Below are positions 1-6,491 of a DNA stretch of 10,221 bases, one piece after another. Positions within the stretch are counted from its first letter, which is position 1; each line of letters opens with the position of its first letter. The notes beneath the pieces are model-generated. The model was not told the DNA's origin. It saw only the letters and a program-made list of their open reading frames with translations, and searched no databases. The position numbers and the translations under genes are program-made. The stretch covers positions 1 to 10,221 of the forward strand of contig JAEMPM010000081.1 of assembly GCA_022759285.1 (NCBI GenBank), given 5' to 3'. This stretch comes from Thermocrinis sp. Lineage in GTDB: Bacteria; Aquificota; Aquificia; Aquificales; Aquificaceae.

Positions 1-12
1 AGCTCAGGTAAA

Positions 13-1254
13 CTACTTCTCAACATAGCTCAATACGAGCCTTTTAAAAACTTCTCCCCTCTCTTTATAATCCTTAAACATATCAAAGGATGCACAGGCG
101 GGCGAAAAGAGGATAATATCTCCTTCCTTTGCCAACTCAAAGGCCTTCTCTACCGCATCCTCAAGTCCGTTGCAAAGATAAGCATCGTTCCAAGCTTTTG
201 CCATTTTCTCCTTTGCCTCCCCTATCAAAAAGCAAGCCTTTGTTTTTCTCTTAACCAGCGGTAGAAGTTCCTCAAAGTTAAATCCCTTATCCTTTCCTCC
301 TGCGATGAGAATGACCTTGCCATCGGGCATACTTTCCAAAGCAGACTGAAGGGCATGGGGTGTAGTAGCCTTAGAGTCGTTATAAACCTTTACACCCCTT
401 ATCTCTCCCACATACTCTAAACGGTGAGGGAGTCCCTTAAAGGTGTAGGCAACCTCCCGGATGTTCTCGGTGGGCACACCCATCTTCTTTGCTATAGCGG
501 AGGCAAACAGAAGATTGTATGCGTTATGAAGACCAAAGAGCTTGAGTTTTTCCAATTCAAAAAGCAGTTCCCCAAAAAGGTAGGCCTTGCCATCCTTGAT
601 AAAGGCATCCCTCTGCCCTACGAAGATCTTTTGTGCCTTTGTGGGTGTTTCTACCACTTCCTTTTGGAACTCGTTTAACACTATAAAGTCCTCTTCCGTT
701 TGTCTTGCAAAGATGTTGTATTTACTATGTAGATAGTCCTCTAAGGTGGGATGCCAATCTAAGTGGTCTGGAGAGAGGTTCAAAAAGACTCCACCTACAG
801 GGTGAAAGGTATTTAAGGTTTTACCTTGAAAGGAAGAAACCTCTAATACCGCCAAGCTCTTTGAGTTTTTTAGGACTATATTCGAAAAGGGAACGCCAAT
901 GTTCCCACCCTCTTCCACATTGTCAAAATAAGAACTCAACATAAGGTAGGTTAGCCTTGTAGTCGTGGATTTTCCATCAGTACCAGTGATAGCTATTGCT
1001 TTTCCCTCAAAGAACCTCCATGCTAACTCTAATTCTCCGATAACTTCTATCTCCTTTTTTTGTGCTTCCGTCCAAAGAGGGTGGCTTGGGGGAATACCCG
1101 GTGAGAGAACCACCGTATCCACAACCTTCAAAAACTCCCTAAAATCCACATTATCTTTATCATCGCCCCAATAGACCTCAATACCTTTACTCTTTAAAAG
1201 TTCAATGGCAGACCTTCCGCTTACTCCTAAGCCCCAAACTAAGACTTTTTTCAT
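13..1254 (-). CDS. murD: UDP-N-acetylmuramoyl-L-alanine--D-glutamate ligase (MurD)
   Basis: This cytoplasmic ligase adds D-glutamate to UDP-MurNAc-L-alanine using ATP, the second amino-acid step of peptidoglycan precursor synthesis. The 413 residues show the three-domain Mur ligase order. An N-terminal nucleotide-sugar domain starts with WGLGVSG (7-13). The central ATPase has the P-loop GTDGKSTTT (91-99), LEVSSFQ (137-143), and NLSPDHLDWH (159-168) followed by K178, the expected carbamylated lysine. The C-terminal domain has YNDSKATTPHA (291-301), AGGKDKG (318-324) and the MurD-typical SPACASFDMFKDYKERG (384-400). Length is slightly under the roughly 440 residues of E. coli MurD. The P-loop has Asp where Mur ligases usually have Asn. 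The ATG start at 1254 gives a canonical N-terminus, but no Shine-Dalgarno lies at normal distance. It is divergent from suhB with 21 bp between starts. The stop is TAG at 13-15; whatever follows downstream is outside the window. Confidence 0.97.
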   Translation of the reverse strand: MKKVLVWGLGVSGRSAIELLKSKGIEVYWGDDKDNVDFREFLKVVDTVVLSPGIPPSHPLWTEAQKKEIEVIGELELAWRFFEGKAIAITGTDGKSTTTRLTYLMLSSYFDNVEEGGNIGVPFSNIVLKNSKSLAVLEVSSFQGKTLNTFHPVGGVFLNLSPDHLDWHPTLEDYLHSKYNIFARQTEEDFIVLNEFQKEVVETPTKAQKIFVGQRDAFIKDGKAYLFGELLFELEKLKLFGLHNAYNLLFASAIAKKMGVPTENIREVAYTFKGLPHRLEYVGEIRGVKVYNDSKATTPHALQSALESMPDGKVILIAGGKDKGFNFEELLPLVKRKTKACFLIGEAKEKMAKAWNDAYLCNGLEDAVEKAFELAKEGDIILFSPACASFDMFKDYKERGEVFKRLVLSYVEK

Positions 1255-1275
1255 GTGTGATAATATTTTACCTTG
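1255..1275. promoter_or_regulatory. Very short divergent intergenic region (murD / suhB)
   Basis: Only 21 bp separate the two divergent start codons, so the control elements of both genes must be squeezed here or lie inside the neighbouring coding sequence. The stretch is AT-rich. On the plus strand TG-T-GATAAT (1256-1264) resembles an extended -10 box. On the minus strand TATTAT (1265-1260) is a possible -10 box placed 5 nt before the murD ATG. I see no convincing -35 box for either direction. If these boxes are real, both transcripts would begin at or within a few bases of the start codon, giving leaderless or nearly leaderless mRNAs. This is inference from spacing and composition. Confidence 0.35.
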
Positions 1276-2058
1276 ATGGGCTTGGAAAACTTTCTTCAGG
1301 TGGCAAAAGAGGCTTCCTTAATTGGCGGTCTAGTGCTAAGAGAGTACTTTCGCAAACTTCTATCCGACCAGGTTTATTTCAAGGGCGAAAAGGATGTGGT
1401 AAGCGAAGCAGACAAGAAAGCGGAAGAGAGAATAAGAGATTACATACTAAAGCATTTTCCCAGTCACTCGGTGATAGGAGAGGAAGACGGTGGATCTATC
1501 TCTGGAGAGGCTGTTTGGTATATAGATCCTCTGGATGGTACAAAGAACTTTTTGTGTGGTTTTCCCATCTTTGGTGTGTCAGTGGGTTTGGTGTTGGAAG
1601 GAAAACCCGTTGTGGGTGCTGTCTATCTCCCTTACTTTAACAGTCTCTATTACGCGGGAGAGGGGCTTGGTGCCTACAAAGATGGCAAAAGAATTCAGGT
1701 AAGCACAAGGGAGGAACTGAGAAGAATGTCTGTCTCTTATGGTTTTCCTTCAAGGGCAAAAAGGAACTTAAACCTTTACTGGGAGATCTTTAAGGAGGTT
1801 TTTGAAAAGGTAGGGTCTATGAGAAGACCGGGCGCAGCGGCTGTTGACCTCTGCTTTCTGGCAGAGGGAGTTTTTGACGGGCTTATTGAGTTTGAGTTGA
1901 ACCCTTGGGACGTGGTTGCGGGAATGGTTATTGTAAAAGAGGCGGGAGGTATAGCAGAGCTGACAAAGGGGTTAAACAACGGTACTGATGTTGTGGCGGG
2001 CACTCCGAACCTCTTTCCTTATCTATGGGAGGTGGTAAAATTAAAACTGGGAGTGTGA
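1276..2058 (+). CDS. suhB: Inositol-monophosphatase family sugar-phosphate phosphatase (SuhB-like)
   Basis: This is a Mg2+-dependent phosphatase of the inositol monophosphatase superfamily, probably hydrolysing inositol-1-phosphate or related sugar phosphates; in thermophiles members can also act on fructose-1,6-bisphosphate, so the substrate is not settled by sequence. The 260 residues are close to the usual size (E. coli SuhB about 267). Metal and phosphate motifs are present: KGEKDVVSEAD (36-46), GEEDGG (68-73), the signature IDPLDGTKNF (83-92), and NPWDVVAG (209-216) with the catalytic-site Asp212, followed by EAGG. I chose ATG at 1276; a TTG directly before it (1273) would add one residue. 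No Shine-Dalgarno is visible. It is first in a four-gene plus-strand operon, 2 nt ahead of the Usp gene, and divergent from murD. The symbol rests on family membership only. Confidence 0.88.
   Translation: MGLENFLQVAKEASLIGGLVLREYFRKLLSDQVYFKGEKDVVSEADKKAEERIRDYILKHFPSHSVIGEEDGGSISGEAVWYIDPLDGTKNFLCGFPIFGVSVGLVLEGKPVVGAVYLPYFNSLYYAGEGLGAYKDGKRIQVSTREELRRMSVSYGFPSRAKRNLNLYWEIFKEVFEKVGSMRRPGAAAVDLCFLAEGVFDGLIEFELNPWDVVAGMVIVKEAGGIAELTKGLNNGTDVVAGTPNLFPYLWEVVKLKLGV
2049..2053 (+). promoter_or_regulatory. Ribosome-binding site of the Usp gene
   Basis: GGGAG lies 7 nt before the ATG at 2061 and inside the last codons of the preceding phosphatase gene. It decides the start of the stress-protein gene: the frame is open upstream with an ATG at 2025, but only 2061 combines a good site with the family-typical N-terminus MKFLVPVDFT. 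Confidence 0.7.
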
Positions 2059-2060
2059 AG

Positions 2061-2942
2061 ATGAAATTTTTAGTTCCCGTGGATTTTACTGACATAACAA
2101 ACCCTCTCTTGAAATTAGCCAAATCCTTGGCTCTTAAGCACAACGCTAACGTGATCCTGTTGCACGCAGTACCTCCTCTTATCTACCTTCCATACCCTGA
2201 AAGTTTCGGAATTAGTCCCATTGACCTTTCCAAATTGACAGAGTTAGAAACCCAAAGTATTGAATCCGCCAAAAAGCGCCTTGAAGCCCTGAGGAATTTC
2301 TTAGCGGAACTGTCAGTGGATATAGTAGTGGATGTAGGAGAACCGTCGGAGGTTATATTGGCAAAGGAGGAGATGGCAGACCTTATAATCCTGGGGAGTC
2401 ACAGCAAGGGTTTGGTAGAAAGGATTTTGGTAGGTTCTACTTCTGAGAGGGTGGCAAGGTATTGCCACAAACCCCTTTTGGTCTTGAAGGGGAAAGCCCT
2501 AGAGAGCTTTAAGAAGGTATGCTTTGCCCACGACCTTTCAAAGCATGCCCAATCTGCCTTTGAATTTTTCCTCAACTTAATTCTACCAGAAGAGGATGGA
2601 AAGCTGACCATTTTGCATGTGGAAGAAACCATAGAACTACCAATGGTGGACGCTTTAACGGAAGGACTAGTCAAAAAGATAGAAGAGGAAAAAATTAGTT
2701 ATCTCAATTCCCTCTTGGAAAGGGCTAAAGAAAAGGGATGGAAGGCAGAGCTTGTGGTGAAAAAGCACAGTAATACCGTCGATGGCATAGTGGAGTTTGT
2801 AAAGGAAGGCGATTACGACCTTTTGGTGATGGGCAGTAGGGGACTTTCGGGTCTCAAGCGTGTGCTACTTGGTAGCACATCCTCTCAAGTTCTCAGAAAG
2901 GTGGAAGTTCCTGTGCTAATCCATAAAAGTATGCTCTCATGA
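2061..2942 (+). CDS. Tandem universal stress protein (two UspA domains)
   Basis: The 293-residue protein consists of two UspA domains in a row, roughly residues 1-145 and 150-293. Each starts with the beta-strand plus Asp typical of the fold (VPVDFT 4-9; CFAHDLS 154-160). Each ends with the nucleotide-binding loop. Domain 2 has the full G-x2-G-x9-G-S pattern (GSRG at 258-261, then GST at 271-273). Domain 1 has Ser115 in place of the second Gly (GSHS 112-115, GST 125-127). Domain 2 is therefore a plausible ATP binder, while domain 1 may be altered. No signal peptide is seen, so it should be cytoplasmic. Usp proteins act in stress and starvation responses, but the exact role of this one cannot be read from sequence. 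The stop overlaps the start of the TPR gene by 4 nt (ATGA), implying translational coupling. Confidence 0.9.
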   Translation: MKFLVPVDFTDITNPLLKLAKSLALKHNANVILLHAVPPLIYLPYPESFGISPIDLSKLTELETQSIESAKKRLEALRNFLAELSVDIVVDVGEPSEVILAKEEMADLIILGSHSKGLVERILVGSTSERVARYCHKPLLVLKGKALESFKKVCFAHDLSKHAQSAFEFFLNLILPEEDGKLTILHVEETIELPMVDALTEGLVKKIEEEKISYLNSLLERAKEKGWKAELVVKKHSNTVDGIVEFVKEGDYDLLVMGSRGLSGLKRVLLGSTSSQVLRKVEVPVLIHKSMLS

Positions 2943-4576
2943 AGCTTTTGTTTTTTCTCTTTCTTTTTATATACTTTGCCTTTGCTTACAATCCTTACAG
3001 GGATTATGTCTTCTGCAGGTATCTGCAAGAGAATAAGCCCAAAGAGGCAGTAAACTTCTGTCTTAGAGCTTTACAAAAGGCTCCTACTCCCACCCTGTAT
3101 GTGGATACCATAAGGCTTTTAGTGATGCAAAAACGATTCCAAGAAGCCCTTGTCTATGCGGAAAAGTTTAAAAGGGAATATCCTCGAGATAAAGAGCCCT
3201 ACTTGGTACTTCACAGTATCTATATTCTCAAGGGAGATCGTCAAAAAGCATTGGAAGCTTTGGAGGAGGGCTACAGAGCGAATCCAAACTCCAAGGAGAT
3301 CATGATTTTCTTGGCAGACGAATACATAAGGAGAAACCGTCTACAAGATGCAAAAGAAGTGTTGGAAAAGTTGGTAAATTTGGCGGTGGATAACCCCTTA
3401 CCCTACTATATGTTAGCTCGGATTTATCTAACCGAGGGTGAAAGGGAAAAAGCCATAGAGTATTTAAACAAGTCCTTGCAAGTAAAAAAGACTTTTGAGG
3501 CAGGCTTTACCACCTTGGGAAGTATCTACGAAGGTGAAAAAGAGTTTTCAAAGGCTGAAAGTCTTTACTTGGGTGTGCTGAAGGAGGAACCTACAAATCG
3601 TACTGCCCTTGAAAGGCTCGCAAACCTTTACACAATAACCGGACGCTTTCAGGATGCCAAGGATGTTTATAAAAAACTTATTGATTACTATCCGGAGCAG
3701 AGCTACAAGCTAAGATACATTTACCTTCTAATAAAAACTTCAGACTTTAGAGAGGCAGAGGAGCTGGCAAGGGAGCTTTACTCTCAAGATCCAGATAACT
3801 TAGATGTAGCCTTGGCTTACGGCGTATCCCTTGAAGCAAACAAAAAAATGGACCAAGCTTTGAAGGTTTACGAAAAGCTTCTGGAACGGTATCCTAACAA
3901 CACCAAAATCATGGAAAGACTCGCAGTGGCTTATGTGGACCAGAAGGACTACAAGAAGGCTGAGGCTTTGATTAAGAGGGCTTTGGAGTTAGAACCAAAC
4001 AATCCGGACCTTAATTTGCTTATGGCGAATCTTTTGAGCGAGCAGGAGAAAAACGAAGAAGCCTTGCACTTTGCGGATAAGGCAATAGAGCTAAATCCCA
4101 GGGATTACAGAGGATACTTCTTAAAAGCTATCATTTTGGACAGGTTAGGAAGGATAGTAGACGCCGAAAGGAACCTGAAGGAAGCCATAAAGCTAAATCC
4201 CGATGATCCTGAGCTCTTTAACCATCTTGGATACTCCCTCCTTTTGTGGTATGAGGATGCAAGGCTATCAGAGGCAGAAGAATTCATACTAAAGGCACTT
4301 AGCAAGGACCCAGAAAATCCTGCATACATTGACAGCTACGCATGGGTACTTTATTACAAAGGACAATACCAGAGGGCATACGAGCTTTTACTAAAAGCCC
4401 TTGAAAAGGAAAAGGAAGATCCTGTAATATGGGAACATATGGGGGATGTTCTGATGAAGTTAAACAAAAAAGATCAAGCCCTGGACGCTTACAGAAAGTC
4501 CTGGCAACTTTTGGAAGGGGGCAAAAGAGGTGAGCCAGGACAAAAAGAGAGACTAAAGAAAAAATTAAAGCCTTGA
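2939..4576 (+). CDS. Exported tetratricopeptide-repeat (TPR) protein
   Basis: The 545-residue protein begins with a signal peptide: Lys2, a hydrophobic stretch at 3-15, and a likely cleavage after AFA (14-16). There is no lipobox cysteine, so the mature protein is probably periplasmic, or stays anchored if the peptide is not cut. The rest is about 14-15 TPR units of roughly 34 residues (about 20-526). Examples with clear NP-D and A-x-x-x-Y/A spacing are 320-353, 354-387, 388-421 and 460-493. An insertion lies near 433-442. The tail (528-545) is strongly basic. Only two cysteines occur, C26 and C41. TPR arrays are protein-binding scaffolds. It lacks the C-terminal metal domain of LapB, so it is not that LPS regulator. 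There is no Shine-Dalgarno; its ATG overlaps the Usp stop by 4 nt and its TGA overlaps the next start by 1 nt. I do not know its specific partner; the adjacent LptF/G-like protein is a candidate. Confidence 0.88.
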   Translation: MKLLFFLFLFIYFAFAYNPYRDYVFCRYLQENKPKEAVNFCLRALQKAPTPTLYVDTIRLLVMQKRFQEALVYAEKFKREYPRDKEPYLVLHSIYILKGDRQKALEALEEGYRANPNSKEIMIFLADEYIRRNRLQDAKEVLEKLVNLAVDNPLPYYMLARIYLTEGEREKAIEYLNKSLQVKKTFEAGFTTLGSIYEGEKEFSKAESLYLGVLKEEPTNRTALERLANLYTITGRFQDAKDVYKKLIDYYPEQSYKLRYIYLLIKTSDFREAEELARELYSQDPDNLDVALAYGVSLEANKKMDQALKVYEKLLERYPNNTKIMERLAVAYVDQKDYKKAEALIKRALELEPNNPDLNLLMANLLSEQEKNEEALHFADKAIELNPRDYRGYFLKAIILDRLGRIVDAERNLKEAIKLNPDDPELFNHLGYSLLLWYEDARLSEAEEFILKALSKDPENPAYIDSYAWVLYYKGQYQRAYELLLKALEKEKEDPVIWEHMGDVLMKLNKKDQALDAYRKSWQLLEGGKRGEPGQKERLKKKLKP

Positions 4577-5427
4577 TGCTGTACAGCTTTCTAAGCTGGA
4601 AGGTGGTAAGATTAGCACTTCTAATAAGCATAGTTTTGTCTTCTTTATTCTTATTTATTCAGCTTGTTCAATTAGATCAAGTTCTTTTTAAAACTCCCTT
4701 TGTAGAGTCTTTCACCTTTTTGGCTCTCTGGTTTTTGTATTTTGTTAGTTACTTCTTACCATCCTCCTTTTTTGTTTCCTCCAGTTGGCTAATTTTTGAA
4801 CTAAAAGAGTCTAAAAAATTGAGTGTTTTGGCTTCTTTTGGTATAGATCCAAAGATTTTATTTCTTAAGCTTTTTTTAGTATCTTCTCCTTTGCTATTTT
4901 CTGTTTTGCTTGTAGGCTACTTCATAAGGCAAGAGGATGTGTCGTATATAAGAAAACTTTTTGTTTATAAGTATTACACGGAGGTTATGAAAACAGTTCC
5001 TGAGAAGAGTTTTTACACCTTTGGCGAAATAACTATAAGAATTGAGAAAAGAGAAGGAGACCTTTTAAAGAGCGTTTTTCTCAAAATTGCTGACTCTTCG
5101 GTAAGCGCAAAACAGGCTCAGTTTAAAGGCGATAAGCTGATTTTAGAAGACGGTTCCTTGGTCGTTAAAAAGGACGATAAATACTATCTTACCAAGTTTA
5201 AGACTTACGAATTAACCGTATCAAAGCTTTTCGTTCCTGAGAAGAAAAAGAGAGAAGCTTACCTTTTGCAAGTAATGAATGTAGTTTTTGCTGTCCTGTT
5301 TGCATTTTCACTTTTCCAAATCATACTGCGATGGATAGACAAACATACTAAGCTATACTACACCTTGGGTTTGATCTTACTCATTCATCATATAACATTG
5401 ATTTTTTTAAAAACCATGCTATCTTAG
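4576..5427 (+). CDS. Short LptF/LptG-like (YjgP/YjgQ family) permease
   Basis: This 283-residue inner-membrane protein resembles LptF/LptG, the transmembrane halves of the LptB2FG exporter that pulls lipopolysaccharide out of the inner membrane. Hydrophobic segments lie at about 10-31, 44-75, 95-117, 228-251 and 260-280. The cytoplasmic loop ELKESKKLSVLASFGIDP (75-92) matches the family's coupling-helix region, and residues about 118-225 would be the periplasmic beta-jellyroll, including GDKLILEDGSLVV (185-197). It is shorter than the usual 350-390 residues: the periplasmic part is small and the final transmembrane helix seems absent. No frameshift explains this, since ftsZ overlaps directly on the other strand. 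I chose ATG at 4576, which overlaps the TPR stop (TGATG); TTG at 4573 is an alternative. No Shine-Dalgarno is seen. Whether it is F-like or G-like is unclear, so no symbol is given. Confidence 0.72.
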   Translation: MLYSFLSWKVVRLALLISIVLSSLFLFIQLVQLDQVLFKTPFVESFTFLALWFLYFVSYFLPSSFFVSSSWLIFELKESKKLSVLASFGIDPKILFLKLFLVSSPLLFSVLLVGYFIRQEDVSYIRKLFVYKYYTEVMKTVPEKSFYTFGEITIRIEKREGDLLKSVFLKIADSSVSAKQAQFKGDKLILEDGSLVVKKDDKYYLTKFKTYELTVSKLFVPEKKKREAYLLQVMNVVFAVLFAFSLFQIILRWIDKHTKLYYTLGLILLIHHITLIFLKTMLS

Positions 5428-6491
5428 ATTCTCTTTTTTCTACGGAGATAAGCCGGTAACTCCTCTATATCAGGTTGGACGGGTTCCACCGTGGGTTCAG
5501 AAACTACCTTTTGAAGGGGCTTTTGTTCCTTCTTGATAACGCGGAATTGCGTTTGCTGAACCGCGTTTTCAAAGTCCGTAGCCACGACTGCCACGCGCAT
5601 AAAGTTTTCTTTATCGTTTTCTAATACAGCACCAAATATGATCAGTGCATCATCATGAGCAGATTCTCTTATTCTGCTTATGGTTTCCTCTACATCTTTG
5701 AAAGGCACGTCCTCACTTACCCAGAGGGTTACCAGCAGTCTTCTTGCTCCAGCAACTGTGTTTCCCTCCAAAAGCGGGCTGGCAATAGCCTGTTCTAGGG
5801 CAATATCTTTTCTTCCTTCACCCATACCTATAAGAGCTAGCCCTCCCTTCTCCATCACAGTGCGCACATCTGCAAAATCTACATTTATCAGAGCTGGTGT
5901 CACCACTATGCTGGTTATACCCCTAACTGCCTTGGAAAGCACATCATCAACCATCTTAAAGGCATCCTTTATGCTAAAGTTCTTTTCCGCCACCTCCACC
6001 AATTTTTGGTTATTTATGACTATGTATGTGTCAACTACCTCTTTCAGCCTTTCTAAACCTTCCAAAGCAGTTTGCATGCGTTTTTGTCCTTCAAAGTTAA
6101 AGGGTTTTGTAACTACTGCCACTGTAAGAATACCCATTTCCTTAGCTGTCTCTGCGATTACTGGCGTAGCACCCGTTCCAGTTCCACCACCCAAGCCCGC
6201 CGCTAAAAATAGCATGTCTGTGTTTCTTAGAACCTCCTTTATCTTGTCAATATCCTCCAAAGCTGCTTGCTCTCCTACCTCAGGTCTTGCTCCTGCACCC
6301 AAACCCCGAGTGACTTTTTCTCCTATCTGTATTTTATTAGGAACAGAAAGAGAAGCCAGATGTTGTATATCCGTATTGATTGCAAAAAGCTCCACACCTT
6401 CAATACCATCCAAGTACATTCTATTTACCGCATTGGACCCACCGCCCCCTATTCCAAAGACCTTTATCCTCGTTGGATTTACTACTTCCAT
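5424..6491 (-). CDS. ftsZ: Cell division protein FtsZ
   Basis: This tubulin-like GTPase polymerises into the Z-ring that directs septum formation. In the 355-residue protein the N-terminal GTP-binding domain has GIGGGGSNAVNRM (13-25), NTD (39-41), GLGAGARPEVG (63-73) and the tubulin signature GGGTGTG (101-107). The T7 loop NVDFAD (203-208) carries the catalytic acidic residues that act on the next subunit. The C-terminal peptide PDIEELPAYLRR (340-351) is the conserved FtsA-binding tail. The linker before it is only about 20-25 residues. Two adjacent ATGs exist (6494 and 6491). I prefer 6491 because the perfect Shine-Dalgarno then sits at 7 nt rather than 4. Either start overlaps the ftsA stop (TGATG or ATGA). 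The stop (TAA, 5424-5426) overlaps the convergent LptF/G-like stop. It is last gene of the dcw run. Confidence 0.98.
   Translation of the reverse strand: MEVVNPTRIKVFGIGGGGSNAVNRMYLDGIEGVELFAINTDIQHLASLSVPNKIQIGEKVTRGLGAGARPEVGEQAALEDIDKIKEVLRNTDMLFLAAGLGGGTGTGATPVIAETAKEMGILTVAVVTKPFNFEGQKRMQTALEGLERLKEVVDTYIVINNQKLVEVAEKNFSIKDAFKMVDDVLSKAVRGITSIVVTPALINVDFADVRTVMEKGGLALIGMGEGRKDIALEQAIASPLLEGNTVAGARRLLVTLWVSEDVPFKDVEETISRIRESAHDDALIIFGAVLENDKENFMRVAVVATDFENAVQQTQFRVIKKEQKPLQKVVSEPTVEPVQPDIEELPAYLRRKKRI
5538..5567 (+). terminator. Candidate weak hairpin terminator of the plus-strand operon
   Basis: AACGCGG (5538-5544) pairs perfectly with CCGCGTT (5561-5567), giving a 7-bp GC-rich stem with a 16-nt loop, followed on the plus strand by a short T run (5566-5569). 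It lies about 110 nt beyond the stop of the LptF/G-like gene, antisense inside ftsZ. Because the two operons overlap at their stop codons, any terminator must lie inside the opposing gene. The T run is short and the loop long, so it may simply be chance in coding sequence. Confidence 0.22.

Noticed and set aside
1257..1640. Open frame on the plus strand overlapping the start of suhB in another frame
   Set aside because: Translation is Arg/Trp/Cys-rich and motif-free, while the suhB frame has all IMPase signatures over the same DNA.
2025..2060. Upstream ATG (2025) extending the Usp protein by 12 residues
   Set aside because: The extra residues overlap the suhB end and do not fit the Usp fold; ATG 2061 has GGGAG at 7 nt and starts directly at the first beta strand.
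5402..5413. T7-A5 tract near the end of the LptF/G-like gene as a bidirectional terminator
   Set aside because: The tract is directly self-complementary without a loop or a GC stem before it, and it lies inside coding sequence for the last transmembrane helix.
5401..5427. Possible frameshift or premature stop truncating the LptF/G-like gene
   Set aside because: Downstream DNA is intact ftsZ on the other strand, so there is no lost coding sequence to recover. The short form appears genuine in this sequence.
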